From assembly GCF_008831285.2 (NCBI RefSeq), contig NC_045138.2, positions 24,275,934-24,339,933 on the forward strand: 64,000 nucleotides of DNA. Reading direction: 5' to 3'. Made by a program: the position numbers and the translations under genes. Positions 24,414 to 35,769 of this stretch are shown in pieces (within the stretch, counting starts at the first letter, position 1; each line of letters begins with the position of its first letter). Below the pieces are notes generated by a model. It saw only the letters and a list, made by a program, of their open reading frames with translations, was not told the DNA's origin and ran no database searches. The stretch is from Nymphaea colorata. Lineage: Eukaryota; Streptophyta; Magnoliopsida; Nymphaeales; Nymphaeaceae.

Positions 24414-27400
24414 TCAACGAACCAGTAGAATCTTCCCAATGTGTGTGCTGCTTTCCAGGATCCTGTGGGCTTCTGCTGCCTCAGATAATGGAAACACCTT
24501 GTATATTACAGGCTTCACCTTCCCAGCTTCAATAGCAGGCCAAACATTCTTCTCAACTTCACTCACAATTACAGATTTGTTTTCGGTAGTTCTATTTCTT
24601 AGACCAGCACCTGCATTTGCCAATTTTGTCGTCATAATAAGCACATTTCATACACGAACATATTTGAACTATCAACTGCGGAAACCAACTGTTGTTTAAT
24701 TATCAAGAATTCGACTTGACTGCCACATATGATATAACAATAGGAAGATATGCTAAACAATGGATGAATCAAGCAAAGGTAATGAGCCATCTATAATGGG
24801 ATTGTCAATCTCTTAAGCCTTTCTTCCTAATTGGTTGAATCGATCCATGTACCTTGTACTGTGAGACGCTTTGCTATGAAGCAACTAATATTGGATTCAG
24901 CAATGGGGCCACCTTGCGTGCCAATAATAAAAAGCCTCCCGTCCACGTTCAAGCTGTCCAGATTCCGCTGGAAGTAGGAACCACCTACATTGTCTAATAT
25001 GAAATCAACACCTGCATAAGGTTCAGGGTTAAATCAGTGATCCCATGAAAGACAAGAAGTCATGCTCCGGTATGAAATGACTTCATCTATAGTGGGTCTC
25101 GTACACTTTCACAACTGTAAATTACAGAACACCTAACTGTGTTTTCTCAAACAATGATATATTTGAAAAAAGAAAATGATTTTACACAAATTGCGACCCG
25201 AATATGTTAATTGAACTCCCATCACCTTCAAACATATCTACCTTTGCCTTACCAGGGGGCCCACTATAAGAAATTTTGTAGGTAAACTTTACATGTACTA
25301 GAACCAACCTTTGCCTTCTGTTTCTTCTTTGACACGTTTAACGAAATCTTGGGTTTTATAATTTATGCACACATCTGCCCCAAGTTCCTTGCAAAATCTC
25401 AGCTTCTCTTCATTTCCTGGACAGAAAATTTTAATTTCACACGAGTTACATCACATTAATTAACTCAATTGAGCATAAAAATTTACAGCAGTCACCTGCT
25501 GTAACAAAAACTCTTGCTCCGATATGTTTGGCAATTTGAATAGCAAATGTGCCAATACCGCTTGATCCTCCATGTACCTGTGAGATAAACACAAAGATTC
25601 TTCCAGGTGGATCCATTGCAACAAGAAGAATAGCATATCATATGAAAATTCGATGAACATGGCTACTTCAATTTTGCCCAAGCCATGTCGGGTTCGAGAG
25701 TAGGTGATTTTTGGTGTATCCATGTCTATATGTACCTCACGCTGTGCAGACATGTAAGATGTTTTCTGCCAGTGTAAATGCATTTACCTATATTTGTTCT
25801 TCATTCTCAGACACACCTATTTCATGTCAGGAAGACTGCGTCGTGATCCCCATTGCAGGAATATATATTCAACAGACATGCACCACAATAAACAAGAACA
25901 GGAAGACATTTTATTTTCTCTATCAGAACATAATGTCATTTGGATGACAAAAATTGAGAAAAAACAGAAATAATTTGGACACCTTTATAAGGAAAAATCA
26001 GAATGTATAGCAGAAACAGAAAGGTTCTTTGACAAGAAACTGATGATGCAGCAGCATCAGTGAATAAAAACCTTCAAACAGCAGTACAAGTGAATAAAAA
26101 TTCTTCAATTTTGGTGAAGAAAAGAAATAGCTTCATTACAGAGGCGGAAGCAGAAATTTTTCATGAGGGAGGCCGAATTAAAGTTTCTAAATTTTGACAT
26201 GCGCCGAAATATCATTTTTCAAAATTTTTATATAGGACAAGTGAAATTTTTAAAATTTTAATTTTTTTTTATTTTATTTTTTTTGAGGTGGGGACAGGGG
26301 CCCTACCCTAGCTCCACCCCTTCAAGACAAGAGCTCAGTCTACTGGCTTAACACAGGGAATCACAAGCAGTAATTTTTCCCGACAAAGCCAGTCACTCTT
26401 ATAGGAACAGAAAACCATCTTTATTAGTTGGTAGAAGCCAATTGGTGAAACTTAAAAAGCACTAGTTTTAAAAAGTCAGATTCAGCATTCACTGACATGG
26501 CAAATTTACAAAGAAAAAAGTAAGAATGTCAAATAGAAGCTTTATGATTTGGACTGCATCAATACAATGCAATGGCAATCTGGATTTATTCAATCATATT
26601 TTCTCTCAATAAAGTCACAAAAACAAATAGATACAGCTCAGGACCTCAGGCATGGTTCTGATGTCCAGCAGTGGCGTTTGACCAAATGTGCTTATGGCAA
26701 CAGTATAAATAATAGCAAAGAAATTAACAAACCATTGATTTTAGAATCACCATACATTTTAAACTTCACTTGATCGAAGCCGAAAAAAGCTAAAAATTGT
26801 GAACACTTTTACTAAAGCTCCATATGAAACTTAGATAATGTCCATTAAATTCACAGTAAGTTTGGACTAATTGTGCATCAATTCAATGCCACTGCAATCT
26901 GGACTATTCAAACATATGTATTCCCAATAAAGCCACAGAAAAACATACAGATACAGCTTGGGACCCAAGCCATGGTTCTCATGTCGAGTGGTGGCTTTTG
27001 ACCAAATATACTTTATGAAATTAGTATAAATAACAGCACAGAAATGACACAAGTGTTGATGTTAGAATCACCAGACCTTTTCATTTTTACTTTATCAAAG
27101 CAGGGAAAAAATTACCAAAAAAGTGTGATCACTTTATTAAACCTCCAGAGAAAGCCTAAATAATATCCATTAAATTCACAAGGATTTGACAGGATGCGTA
27201 TTCTGACAATCGTCTGTATGTTCCTTTAGAAGCAATCTAACATGATTGATAGAAGCAGCAAAAACTACGCAGCCCATACTGACAATCGAATATCATACTT
27301 AACCCTTCTACGCAGACTTCCCACATAGTTAACCGTTAACAAAATTACAAACATAGACGCAAATCGAAAATGAATTGAATAGTACCAGAAAACTTTCCCC

Positions 27401-27905
27401 TGGAGACAAGCGGCTCATCATAAAAACAGTTGACCATACAGTACAAGCAACCTCTGGCAAGCTTGCAGCATCCCTTAAAGAAACACCATGTGGAATAGGA
27501 AGAACCTGAACACCTGGCACTGCAACTTTTTCTGCATATCCACCTCCACTAAGAAGTGCACAGACCTGTAAAAATATAATTAGCCATGGATATTACATTA
27601 GGACCTTTATAATGAGCTACTTGTATGTGAATGAAAATGGAGGAGGGATTCACCTGATCGCCGACAACCCACCGCGTGACGTTCTTCCCGACGGCCTCAA
27701 CTATGCCGGAGCATTCAAGGCCAGGGTAAGGGGAGGCTCCCTTTGGCGGAGGATATTTTCCCATCCTCTGTAGGGTGTCCGCCCGATTCAAGGCCGTGGC
27801 CGCTACCTTGATCAGAACTTCATCGTCTCCAAATTTAGGGTCTTCGACTTCTTGAACCTCAAGAACTTCCGGGCCTCCCGGCTTCGTGATCACCACCGCC
27901 CTCAT
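24414..27905 (-). CDS. Quinone oxidoreductase, PIG3/zeta-crystallin-like (MDR)
   Basis: A medium-chain NADPH-dependent quinone oxidoreductase without zinc ligands. Six exons: 27905-27654, 27565-27386, 25577-25496, 25416-25309, 25011-24853 and 24610-24414. All borders are GT-AG and the phases agree, giving 325 residues, the usual length for PIG3-type enzymes. Exon 1 starts MRAVVITKPGGPEVLEV and has the GroES-like fold (NRADTLQRMGKYPPP, then PGLECSGIV). The NADPH-binding Rossmann motif HGGSSGIGT opens exon 3, followed by FAIQIAKHIGARVFVT. Later come DNVGGSYFQRNL and the C-terminal end AHRILESSTHIGKILL. The match is to the Arabidopsis At4g21580 type. Intron 2 is 1.8 kb and contains a MITE-like insert and a 312-bp tandem duplication. 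A (GA)n microsatellite sits just before the start (27927-27960). Confidence 0.93.
26141..26328. mobile_element. MITE-like insert in intron 2 of the oxidoreductase gene
   Basis: It begins with GAGGCGGAAGCAGAAATTTT and ends CCCTAGCTCCACCCC. The reverse complement of the right end (GGGGTGGAGCTAGGG) resembles the left end. The interior is AT-rich with a long T run. This end pattern is common in plant non-autonomous repeats. It has no coding capacity. Confidence 0.5.
26549..27185 (-). repeat. Tandem duplication, two units of about 312-325 bp
   Basis: Unit 1 (about 26549-26860) and unit 2 (about 26861-27185) share ordered phrases: TTTGGACT, CAATCTGGA, AGATACAGCT, CATGGTTCT, GACCAAAT, TTAGAATCACCA and CCATTAAATTCACA. 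They have diverged by many substitutions and small indels, so the duplication is old. It lies wholly inside intron 2 of the quinone oxidoreductase gene. Confidence 0.85.
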
Positions 27906-27924
27906 TTTTCCGCCGCCGGGAAAT

Positions 27925-27961
<37 letters not shown>

Positions 27962-28080
27962 TTCCCGGTTACATGGAGACTCGTCAAAATAGCCTCGTAA
28001 AAGTAAGACTTACTGTGAATTTGGAAAAACGTTCCACCAGTCACGAAATCTGGAAAAGATTATAAGGCTAGCATCGTCAA
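27906..28080 (-). promoter_or_regulatory. Oxidoreductase upstream region with (GA)n tract
   Basis: Immediately upstream of the oxidoreductase start. A perfect GA/CT dinucleotide run of about 30 bp (27927-27959) lies in the likely 5' UTR, a position where plant genes often carry CT-rich leaders. No TATA box is certain. Confidence 0.35.
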
Positions 28081-29140
28081 GCCCGGTCCGAACTCCGCCC
28101 TGGTGCAGTCCAAATAATTGACCCTGAGTTGGACCGTATCTAAATAATGAAAAGTTTGGATCTGGATTTGAGCATCCGACTTCTGCTGTAAATCATTAAA
28201 TATGGATTTGGATCTCCTCGTGGCACGACAGCCATGTCAGTGGAAATTCGAAAAATAAACCCAAACATTATTCAATTGAATTGAAGAAGTTGAACTGTGG
28301 GTTGGTGATATGCAATTCTAACCCAGGTTTGAACACATTTCTTTACAACTTTAACCGATACCCTGCAGACCTTACAGGACCCGACACCATCTGTCCTGAT
28401 TCGGTTGGCTAACCATCCAAGTTTCCAAATTCAACGATGAATCCGTTCTGGTAAGGACCCAGTTAGAATTTCTTGAGTTCCGGCCTATTTCCACACTTAA
28501 TTAGATGTTCAACCAGTCCTGACTTTTTGCAAATTAGTGGTTGGAAGAACAAAAAAAAGAGTGATGGTGTGTAGTATTAATTCACATATATTTTTATTAT
28601 TTTTTCTCTCAACCATCGATGTTAAGGACAGATTTTTTTTCTTATTCTTTTAGCATTTAAATGTGTAGTATCTACCAATTTTTATATATACCTCTGACTA
28701 TATGTTCATCTGGATATCTTACCTACGCAGCCCAATCTGTGCATATCTTACCTACGCAGCCCAATCTGTGCAAGAGAGAAAAAAAAGAGAGGGAAAGTTA
28801 ATGTTGGTGTGTGTTGGATAGATGTCGAATGGTTATAATTAAAATATATAACTAAAATGATGATTAATCATTGTTAAAGTTATCATAAGCCGGGACTGAC
28901 TACCAATTTAGTGATGTTTTTTGGTGATAATTTTTCCAATTTTAACCATTTAGCAACAAATTGTCCAGAGAGAGCGAGAGAGAGAGAGAGAGGGGAGGGG
29001 GGGGGGGGGGGGCGAGAGCGAGAGCGCCGATAAAATGGAAAATATATAACAAAATTTGAGGATAAGAAGTCCTCTAGATACAAAAGCAATCCGCAAAAAC
29101 AAAAGTAAAAAGACGAAATATACAATACAATGCACAGTAA
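28081..29140. other. Non-coding stretch with short duplication and microsatellite
   Basis: No gene. A 29-30-bp tandem duplication (ATCTTACCTACGCAGCCCAA, then TCTGTGC) occupies about 28714-28772. An (AG)n tract followed by a run of about 20 G lies at 28968-29015. The 28081-28500 part is rich in GGATTTGGAT / CCGGTCC-type phrases resembling the dispersed repeats near 39.5 kb and 49 kb. Confidence 0.5.
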
Positions 29141-29149
29141 AATAAGAAA

Positions 29150-31290
29150 GATGTGAATAGAGATGAAAGAAAGAGCGGCACCGTCACTCCGCCGCAGACG
29201 GACTATGGCGCCTTAGCCGAATGGTAAACTGGACATCCTCATGCACAAGACGAGCCACATAATCTGACGAAGAGAATGTGTCCCTGAAGACCCTGTTGTT
29301 GTGCTCCTCCCAAATGCGCCACCAAGCTGAAATGAGCCACGACCTCCAAACACGACCTCAGGAAGCAAATAGGTGTGGGGAAGGACAAAAGAGGAACAGA
29401 AGACGAATGGATGGTGGGTTTGGAAGACTACTAACAAGGGAAGATTAGGTAGAAGCTAGGACACTAAAGAAGAAATGACAAGAGGTAAAAAGGTGAACCC
29501 GATACTCAGCCGCGACAAGACAGAGGTGACACTGGTTAGTCAAACTGATGCCAAGGCACTGTAAGTGGTCAAAAGTGTTGATGTGGCCAGTAAGAAGAAG
29601 CCAGACGAAAGCAATAGCACGAGGAGATGGGTCAGGGAACCAAAGAGATCGAGGTAGGAGCGACGCAATTGAAGGACCAAAGGAGGCCAGGTAGCAAGAA
29701 GGAAGAGTGAACTCACAGGTAGGTGAGAGAGGCCAGGATGGGAATGTGGACGATGAGAGGTCAGCAAGGCGGAGGAAAAGAGGAAGCGCAGAAAGCATAT
29801 CTTTCAAAAAGTGAGAGGGAGAGGGTTGAGAGATGGAACAATTCTAAACACTAGGGGAAGGCAGGTTGAATTTGGAATAAATGAATTGGGTGATGGGAGA
29901 ATACTAAGTTGCCAGACGCCACCACCAAGAACACAGAGAAGACTCACATGCCCGACTAAGGTTGGTAACCTCAGCACCCCCAAGAAGACGCAGAAAGACA
30001 ACCGCATCCCAATGCGCAAGGCGATCCGAAGGCCGATTCTCATTTCAGATAAACTTACGAATAATCTTATCAAACAAACTTAGGACAGCTACAGGAGGCC
30101 GATAGACAGCCACAGCATGGAGAGAGACAGACGCAAGACAGTGCCTCGCAAGAGTAATACGGCCTGAAAGAGAAAGCAGTTTTCTCTGCCAACATTGAAG
30201 GCGATCAATAAGCTTCTGCTCCACTCTATTCCAAAAGGATGGTGCAGGAGGCGATAACGTAATCTGAAGCCCCAAGTTGTCCATGGGCAGGCCAGCAGCC
30301 TTACACTCAAAGCATGCTTCAGCGAGAAGTACCGTGGCCGGATCCGCATGAATGACGGAAATGTGACATTTAGCGGAATTGATAGAAAGACCCGAGATGA
30401 CCTCAAAAACCCGAAGGATGAGCCAAGTTCTCACAATCTCTTGGCGGGAAGCATTGCTGAACATGAAAAAGTCATCAGCATACTGAAGGGTGGAGAAGGT
30501 CTGTAGGTAGGGGAGCGAATGCAGCGTGAGGAAGCCAATGACTGTTGCCTGATGAAATAGAGCAGAAAAGCTCTCAGCGACCAAGTTGAAAAGCAAGGGC
30601 GATAACGGACAACCCTAACGGAGGCCACGCCCGAGACAGAAGAAATCGCCACACTTTTCATTGAAGGAGACCGCAAGTTAGGCCCTAGTGACAAGCGAAA
30701 GGATCCACTCTCTAAACTATGGACCAAAAGCAAGACGGGTGAGAAGGTCAGAAAGGAACTCCCAACTAATCGAGTCAAAGGCCTTAGATATGTCCAATTT
30801 AAGGATGAAGGAAAGAAGTCGTAGACAGTAAAGGGAGTGAACAACCTCATTAGCCAGGACAACAGCGTCCTCCAAATGCCGATCCTTGATGAAAGCAACC
30901 TGCAAAGGATTAATAATAGAAGGCATGACCGGCGCAAGCCGCAAAGAGAGCAGCTTAACAATAATCTTGTAAGGCGTGCTTAAAATGGAGATCGGGCGGA
31001 AGTGGGTGACGTCCGTAGGGTTATGGCGCTTAGGCACTAAGACACAGGTAGCTTGATTAAATTCCTTAAGGAATATGGAACTGGAGGCAAACTCATCACA
31101 AAAAGCAAACACATCAGCGCTACAAGCATCCCAAAAGGTACGAAAAAATTCGATAGGAAAACCATCGATGCTGGGTGCCTTACCAGAGCCAAGGGCCCAA
31201 ACAGCGTTCTTGATTTCTTCATGCACGAAGGGCCGCTCCAGAGAGTTTGCACACGAGACAAAGAGGAAGGAGAGGTGAAAATCCGGCAGC
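29150..31290 (-). mobile_element. Decayed LINE (non-LTR retrotransposon), 5'-truncated
   Basis: The minus strand encodes pieces of a plant L1-type ORF2 in several frames. The RT fingers/palm begin with IDGFPIEFFRTFW, then HFRPISILSTPYKII and QVAFIKDRHLEDAV. Motif A is LDISKAFDSISWEFL (ORF 31226-30717). The frame then breaks, and motif C with YADD lies in the ORF 30596-30045 (LQYADDFFMF, then GLSINSAKC and WQRKLLSLSGRI). A zinc-knuckle RVT-like end lies at about 29807-29445 (CHLCLVAAEYRVHLF). The endonuclease half is absent; the element stops upstream at a (GA)n tract near 31301-31346, consistent with 5' truncation. The low-coordinate end passes into a T-rich stretch near 29040-29160. Frameshifts and stops make it inactive. 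Confidence 0.85.
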
Positions 31291-31298
31291 GGGGCACC

Positions 31299-31300
<2 letters not shown>

Positions 31301-31346
<46 letters not shown>
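31301..31346. repeat. (GA)n microsatellite
   Basis: An uninterrupted GA dinucleotide run of about 45 bp at the truncated 5' end of the LINE. Confidence 0.95.
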
Positions 31347-31350
<4 letters not shown>

Positions 31351-31888
31351 GAATTAAACCCACTAAACTAAGCTCGAATGAAATCTTGATTCGAGCAACC
31401 ATTTGCCTTCAAAGAAGTATCGAGTATCGACAACAGTTACATTTGACTTGTCATTTGGCTTCGCTTGCAAAGCTTAAGCTCATGAGTCATGACGCGCTAC
31501 AAGTTCATACATAGAGTTGCTTTACAGTTCTATCGAACAGACATTTCATTTTCTTAAGAATAATTTCCAGCATGGTCTTTTGTCTAGGCTGAACAGCATC
31601 GAGGTAGCTTTAACCTTCAATCCTCGTGTTTTTCATGAGAAACTGGACCGCCGTCTCCTAGAAGTCGACTTCACATCTTCTTGTTCATGGCACCAAGCGA
31701 TAATCACTTTCGTATATGGTCTTATAAAACTCTTGGCTGCAGTTGCATGCTTTGAGTACTTGGCTCTGTCAACTAATGCCTTTAGACCAAAGGGCAAAGG
31801 CATGTTAGGAACGAGGCCTCCTGTAGCTGCATGCATTAATTCTCGGGACGTCCATATTCTGTGTGCAAGAATGGATGAACATGTTTAT

Positions 31889-34447
31889 TTACCAATAATC
31901 ACCACATGAACATGAACATGAACCCCCCTTAAAATGATGAAACCTGTGATTGTCCCTAAGGACTATATCTCTACCGGTAACTAAGGATATATATTTTATA
32001 GCAGAGTGACAATCGTTGCATACCCTAAGGTTCTGCATGACCCTGATCACAGTTCCAGGTGTCGAAGTCAGAAGGCCAAAGGTAATTGCCAGCTTCTCAC
32101 TGTGGTAAAACAACGAACGTTCCCTCTCCACGTCATCCCACTCAAACGATGCAGAAGTCATGTCTGGAACATATCCGACTTCTTTGATACGACTAATCAA
32201 GATATCGAGTTTCCTGTATATTTCACTGCAACATGGGTGTTTTTGATCCTCAACAACGAAAGAGTGCATTTCACCTCTTATCTCTATCCAACTAACACCG
32301 TGGTCTTTCTTGATTCCTCTTGTTTTCATCAAATCTCTTATGTCTTTAGCCTCGTCCATTCTACCGAGGGACGTATAGATGTTAGTCAGGAGCACGTAAG
32401 TGATTGCCTCATCTGGTTCCATCTCAATTAGTAATTTAGCAACTTTGCTTCCAAGCTCAATGTTTCCATGTTTCCGGCATGCACCCAGTAAAGCCAGCCA
32501 AACAGAAGGACCAGGCTCAAAAGGCATGTTAGATATAAATCTCTCTGCTTCATCTAATCGACCAGCTCTAGACAAAATATCAGCAACACATGCATAGTGC
32601 TGATAGTTTAAATCAATCCCATGGCTTTCTTTAACTGTATAGAAGAATTCATGACCTTCATCAACGAGGCCAGCATGGTTACAAGCTGAAAGAACTCCCA
32701 GTACTGTTATGCTGTCGGGTTCAAGTCCTTCAAATTGCATTGTTCTAAAGAGCAGAAAAGCTTCATTAGCGTCCCCATGCTGAGCAAGAGCAGATATCAT
32801 GGCATTGTAAGAAGCAACTGTAGGTTCTGATACTGATTTGAAGATTTTCCTCGCTTCTGTGATGCAACCACAATTTGAATACATGGTGAGAAGTGAATTG
32901 CTCACAGGCCCATCACAGAAGAAACCACTTCTGATGCCATGGCTGTGAATCTGCTTGCCAATCTCAAGTGATGATATCTTGGAACAACCTGAAAACACGG
33001 TCGAGTACATGAATTGGTTAGGTTTGATACCCAGTTCTAGGACTTGATGAAGAATCCTGAGGGCCTCTTGAACTTCACCATTCTGCACATTTGCTGCAAT
33101 CATCGAAGACCAAGAAGCTACATCCTTCAACTCAATGTCCTCAAAGGCATAACGAGCCTCTTCAAGGCTTTGATTTGCAGAATACATGGCAACTAGAGCT
33201 GTACCTACAAAAGGATCTCTTTGATACCCAGTCTTAATTATAAGACCATGAACTCCTGTATACTCTTTGAAGACATGATCACTAGTTGCACCAGAAAGTA
33301 CAGCAGGAAATGTGAAAATATCCAACACAAGCCCCTCGTATCGCATCATTTTAAAGAGCAAGAAAGCTTCTTCCACTTTATCCTGCAAACCATAACCTCT
33401 AATTAACGTATTCCAGATAATCACATTTTTCACATGCATGCTGTCAAACAATTTTCTTCCTTTTCTGAGATCCCCACATTTCACATACAAATCAAGAAGT
33501 GCACTTCTGATGACAATATCTGAAATAAATCCATGAACGATAACTTGGGCATGAACCTGATCCCCCACATCAATCTTTTCTAACCCCGTACAAGCCCGCA
33601 ATATGCTGCTGAAAGTGAACTCTGTGGCAGCCACACCATTCTCTTTCATTTTCATATACAAAGACGCACACTCGGAATAAAGTTCATGCTCTACTGATCT
33701 TGCCATTATGGAATTCCACGTTGTAGCACTCTTCTGAAGGCTACCATCGAAAACTCTGAAAGCATCGTCTATGGAAGCACAACTGGCATACAAATCAATC
33801 AGAGCATTAATAACAAACTCATCCTCTACATAACCAAACTTAATTGCAAGGGAATGTAACTGTTCTCCCTGCAATAAATCATGGTGGTCTTGGCAACCCT
33901 TAATGATGGACGAAAGCGTGTATTGATCAGGTTGATGTTCCTCCAGTAACATCCCTTTAAACAAAGCCAGGGCTTCATTCAGAGCCCCGCAACTGCAATA
34001 CCCAGAAATCATTGTGTTCCAAGCTATCAAGCTCTTAGGGGTAATATCATCAAACACTTTGCGTGCAAGTTGTAAATAGCCACATTTTATGTACATATTG
34101 AGGAGGCTTATGAGCACAAACCCATCCAATTTAAATCCACTTTTGATGATTTGAAGATGGACACGAACCCCACCTTCAAGAAATCTATTTCTAGTACAGG
34201 ACTGAAGAAGACACCCATATAAGAAGGAAGAGGAGGGCGCATTATTAGAATAGAAGAAAGAAAATACTTCTCCCAGATTGTTGCTCTCACACAATCTCCT
34301 TATTTCCTCATTAAATCTCCCGTTTTTGGTAGTCTCCTTTAGCTGTTTCTTTTTTGGTAGCCTAATCAGGGATGGGCCTCCTGAGAACAGATTGTTGGAG
34401 CATCGTAACGCCATTGAGTGAACGGTGAACCAAGCACCAAACGACAT
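31889..34447 (-). CDS. Pentatricopeptide repeat protein, PLS class with E/E+/DYW
   Basis: An intronless 852-residue RNA-binding protein expected in a chloroplast or mitochondrion, where DYW proteins carry out C-to-U RNA editing. After an N-terminal stretch of about 65 residues come PLS-type repeats (for example LISLLNMYIKCGYLQLARKV, DVASWSSMIAANVQNGEVQE, PTVASYNAMISALAQHGDAN). E/E+ motifs follow from about 640 (PSVWLALLGACRKHGNIELG). The DYW deaminase-like domain has HSEKLA at about 782-787, CNDCH from about 810, HHF at 837-839 and the terminal GDYW. The first Met is used; a second in-frame Met at residue 12 (34414) is equally possible. The zinc-binding tail reads SCSCSCGDYW, where the family normally has one CSC before GDYW, because a TGTTCA unit is repeated. 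Length and architecture are otherwise normal. The exact editing target cannot be read from sequence. Confidence 0.93.
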   Translation of the reverse strand: MSFGAWFTVHSMALRCSNNLFSGGPSLIRLPKKKQLKETTKNGRFNEEIRRLCESNNLGEVFSFFYSNNAPSSSFLYGCLLQSCTRNRFLEGGVRVHLQIIKSGFKLDGFVLISLLNMYIKCGYLQLARKVFDDITPKSLIAWNTMISGYCSCGALNEALALFKGMLLEEHQPDQYTLSSIIKGCQDHHDLLQGEQLHSLAIKFGYVEDEFVINALIDLYASCASIDDAFRVFDGSLQKSATTWNSIMARSVEHELYSECASLYMKMKENGVAATEFTFSSILRACTGLEKIDVGDQVHAQVIVHGFISDIVIRSALLDLYVKCGDLRKGRKLFDSMHVKNVIIWNTLIRGYGLQDKVEEAFLLFKMMRYEGLVLDIFTFPAVLSGATSDHVFKEYTGVHGLIIKTGYQRDPFVGTALVAMYSANQSLEEARYAFEDIELKDVASWSSMIAANVQNGEVQEALRILHQVLELGIKPNQFMYSTVFSGCSKISSLEIGKQIHSHGIRSGFFCDGPVSNSLLTMYSNCGCITEARKIFKSVSEPTVASYNAMISALAQHGDANEAFLLFRTMQFEGLEPDSITVLGVLSACNHAGLVDEGHEFFYTVKESHGIDLNYQHYACVADILSRAGRLDEAERFISNMPFEPGPSVWLALLGACRKHGNIELGSKVAKLLIEMEPDEAITYVLLTNIYTSLGRMDEAKDIRDLMKTRGIKKDHGVSWIEIRGEMHSFVVEDQKHPCCSEIYRKLDILISRIKEVGYVPDMTSASFEWDDVERERSLFYHSEKLAITFGLLTSTPGTVIRVMQNLRVCNDCHSAIKYISLVTGRDIVLRDNHRFHHFKGGSCSCSCGDYW

Positions 34448-34449
34448 AT

Positions 34450-35040
34450 CATGCCTAAAGCTGCACGGAGAACAATTCCGTCGAAGATTACAACATTCAT
34501 TGTAACTTTCTTCACGTAAATGTTGTTCTAGATGACATCCATTCGTGAAATCGATCGTCTGGCTGGTGCCAAAAAAATATAATTATCTTTTCGGGCCCAC
34601 GAGACGAGGGCTTTGTCTCTTCCATGCGATGAATTTGTGGTCATGGGACGAACGTCCTCATCCGACAAGGCAACAAATGGCGGTAAAATTTTAATACAAA
34701 AGAACGCGTGCATGGTGAAAGTTCAACCTTTTTTAAAATCTTGATATCCATTCTGTTTCTTCCTTCTTAGATAACAGATTTGCTATAAGTGTGCATGGTA
34801 AAGTCTAGATTTTCAAAAGAATGATGGGAAATCAGATCTTAATCGAGTTTGGTACAATAAAAAATATCAACCTCCAAATCAAATCAGAACCATTTAAATT
34901 TCATGAAGGAATGAACTGAATACAAAGTGAAGTCAATTTGGTAAAGCAGGTAGTGTCCAATTAGATATCGAATTTTTGGCTTGGCATGCCAAGCTCAATA
35001 ACTCGCCTTTTGGCCTTGACAAACAGAACTTCGCCACTAA
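34450..35040. other. PPR gene upstream region, no other gene
   Basis: About 600 bp between the PPR start and a MITE-like fragment. No coding exon or clear TATA box is visible. Confidence 0.4.
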
Positions 35041-35300
35041 CCCCCTGTTTGGTTGGAGGGAAAGGGAGGGAAAGGAAGGGACGGAAAGGAAGGGAAAGGA
35101 AAGGGAAGGGAAGAGGAAAGGAAGGGAAAAAAATGGAATGGAAAGGAAAGGAAAGAGGTGATTAAAAAACTTGTTTGGATAGAAATGAAAGAAAAGGAAA
35201 GAAAAGACTAAAATCTTCTTTCGTTTTTCTTTTAAACGTGGGTCCTCATGGGTATTATGGGCAAAAAAAACTTTTCATGTTCTCCATGTTCTCCAAATCA
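35041..35300. mobile_element. Partial Tourist-like MITE, relative of the 6.3-kb copy
   Basis: It begins CCCCCTGTTTGGTTGGAGGG directly after TAA (35038-35040), the same target preference as the 6310-6781 copy. It then shows the GGAAAGG-rich arm, GATTAAAAAACTTGTTTGGA, and a GGGTATTATGGGC phrase, each matching the reverse complement of the 6.3-kb element in order. The far end and second TIR are not found, so it is truncated or diverged. Confidence 0.65.
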
Positions 35301-35769
35301 CTCACCGGCTAGAATGTAAACTTCAATAAAAATTGGTTTCAAGTTTCCACGAGCAAATTATAATATTGCACTAACAATTGGCTCTGGGATATCATGTCGC
35401 CTTTTGGAAAAGAAAAATAAAGCAGAGGAATTCAGTATCCAAATTAATTGAATTTGTTCATTACAGTCTGCAATCTCATTTCGCATTACGTCTTTGCTAT
35501 ATAATGTCAATGCAGTTCAAAGCTCATTCGTTAGCAGGTAAGCTTCCACATGCTTGACACGTTTTCTGCAGTGAAGTGCTCTCAACACGAATTGTTTCAT
35601 ACACTCCACTCTGAATCTCATTAAGAACTGCCAAGTGTGTACATTCCACGCTACGGCGTCAAGTTTTTTTCTGGTGAACTCGGAATGAAGTTACTCATAA
35701 AGATGCAAACCTCTGCTATAAAAGCTGTTTCTTTTATTCATAGTGTTACATCACGATTCACGACAAGTT

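Noticed and set aside
29205-29240. tRNA-like phrase GCCTTAGCCGAATGGTAAACTGG
   Set aside because: No acceptor stem or T-loop can be folded around it, and it lies in the LINE tail.
31053-31514. 153-codon plus-strand ORF
   Set aside because: It is antisense to the LINE reverse transcriptase and runs through the (GA)n tract, giving Arg-Glu repeats.
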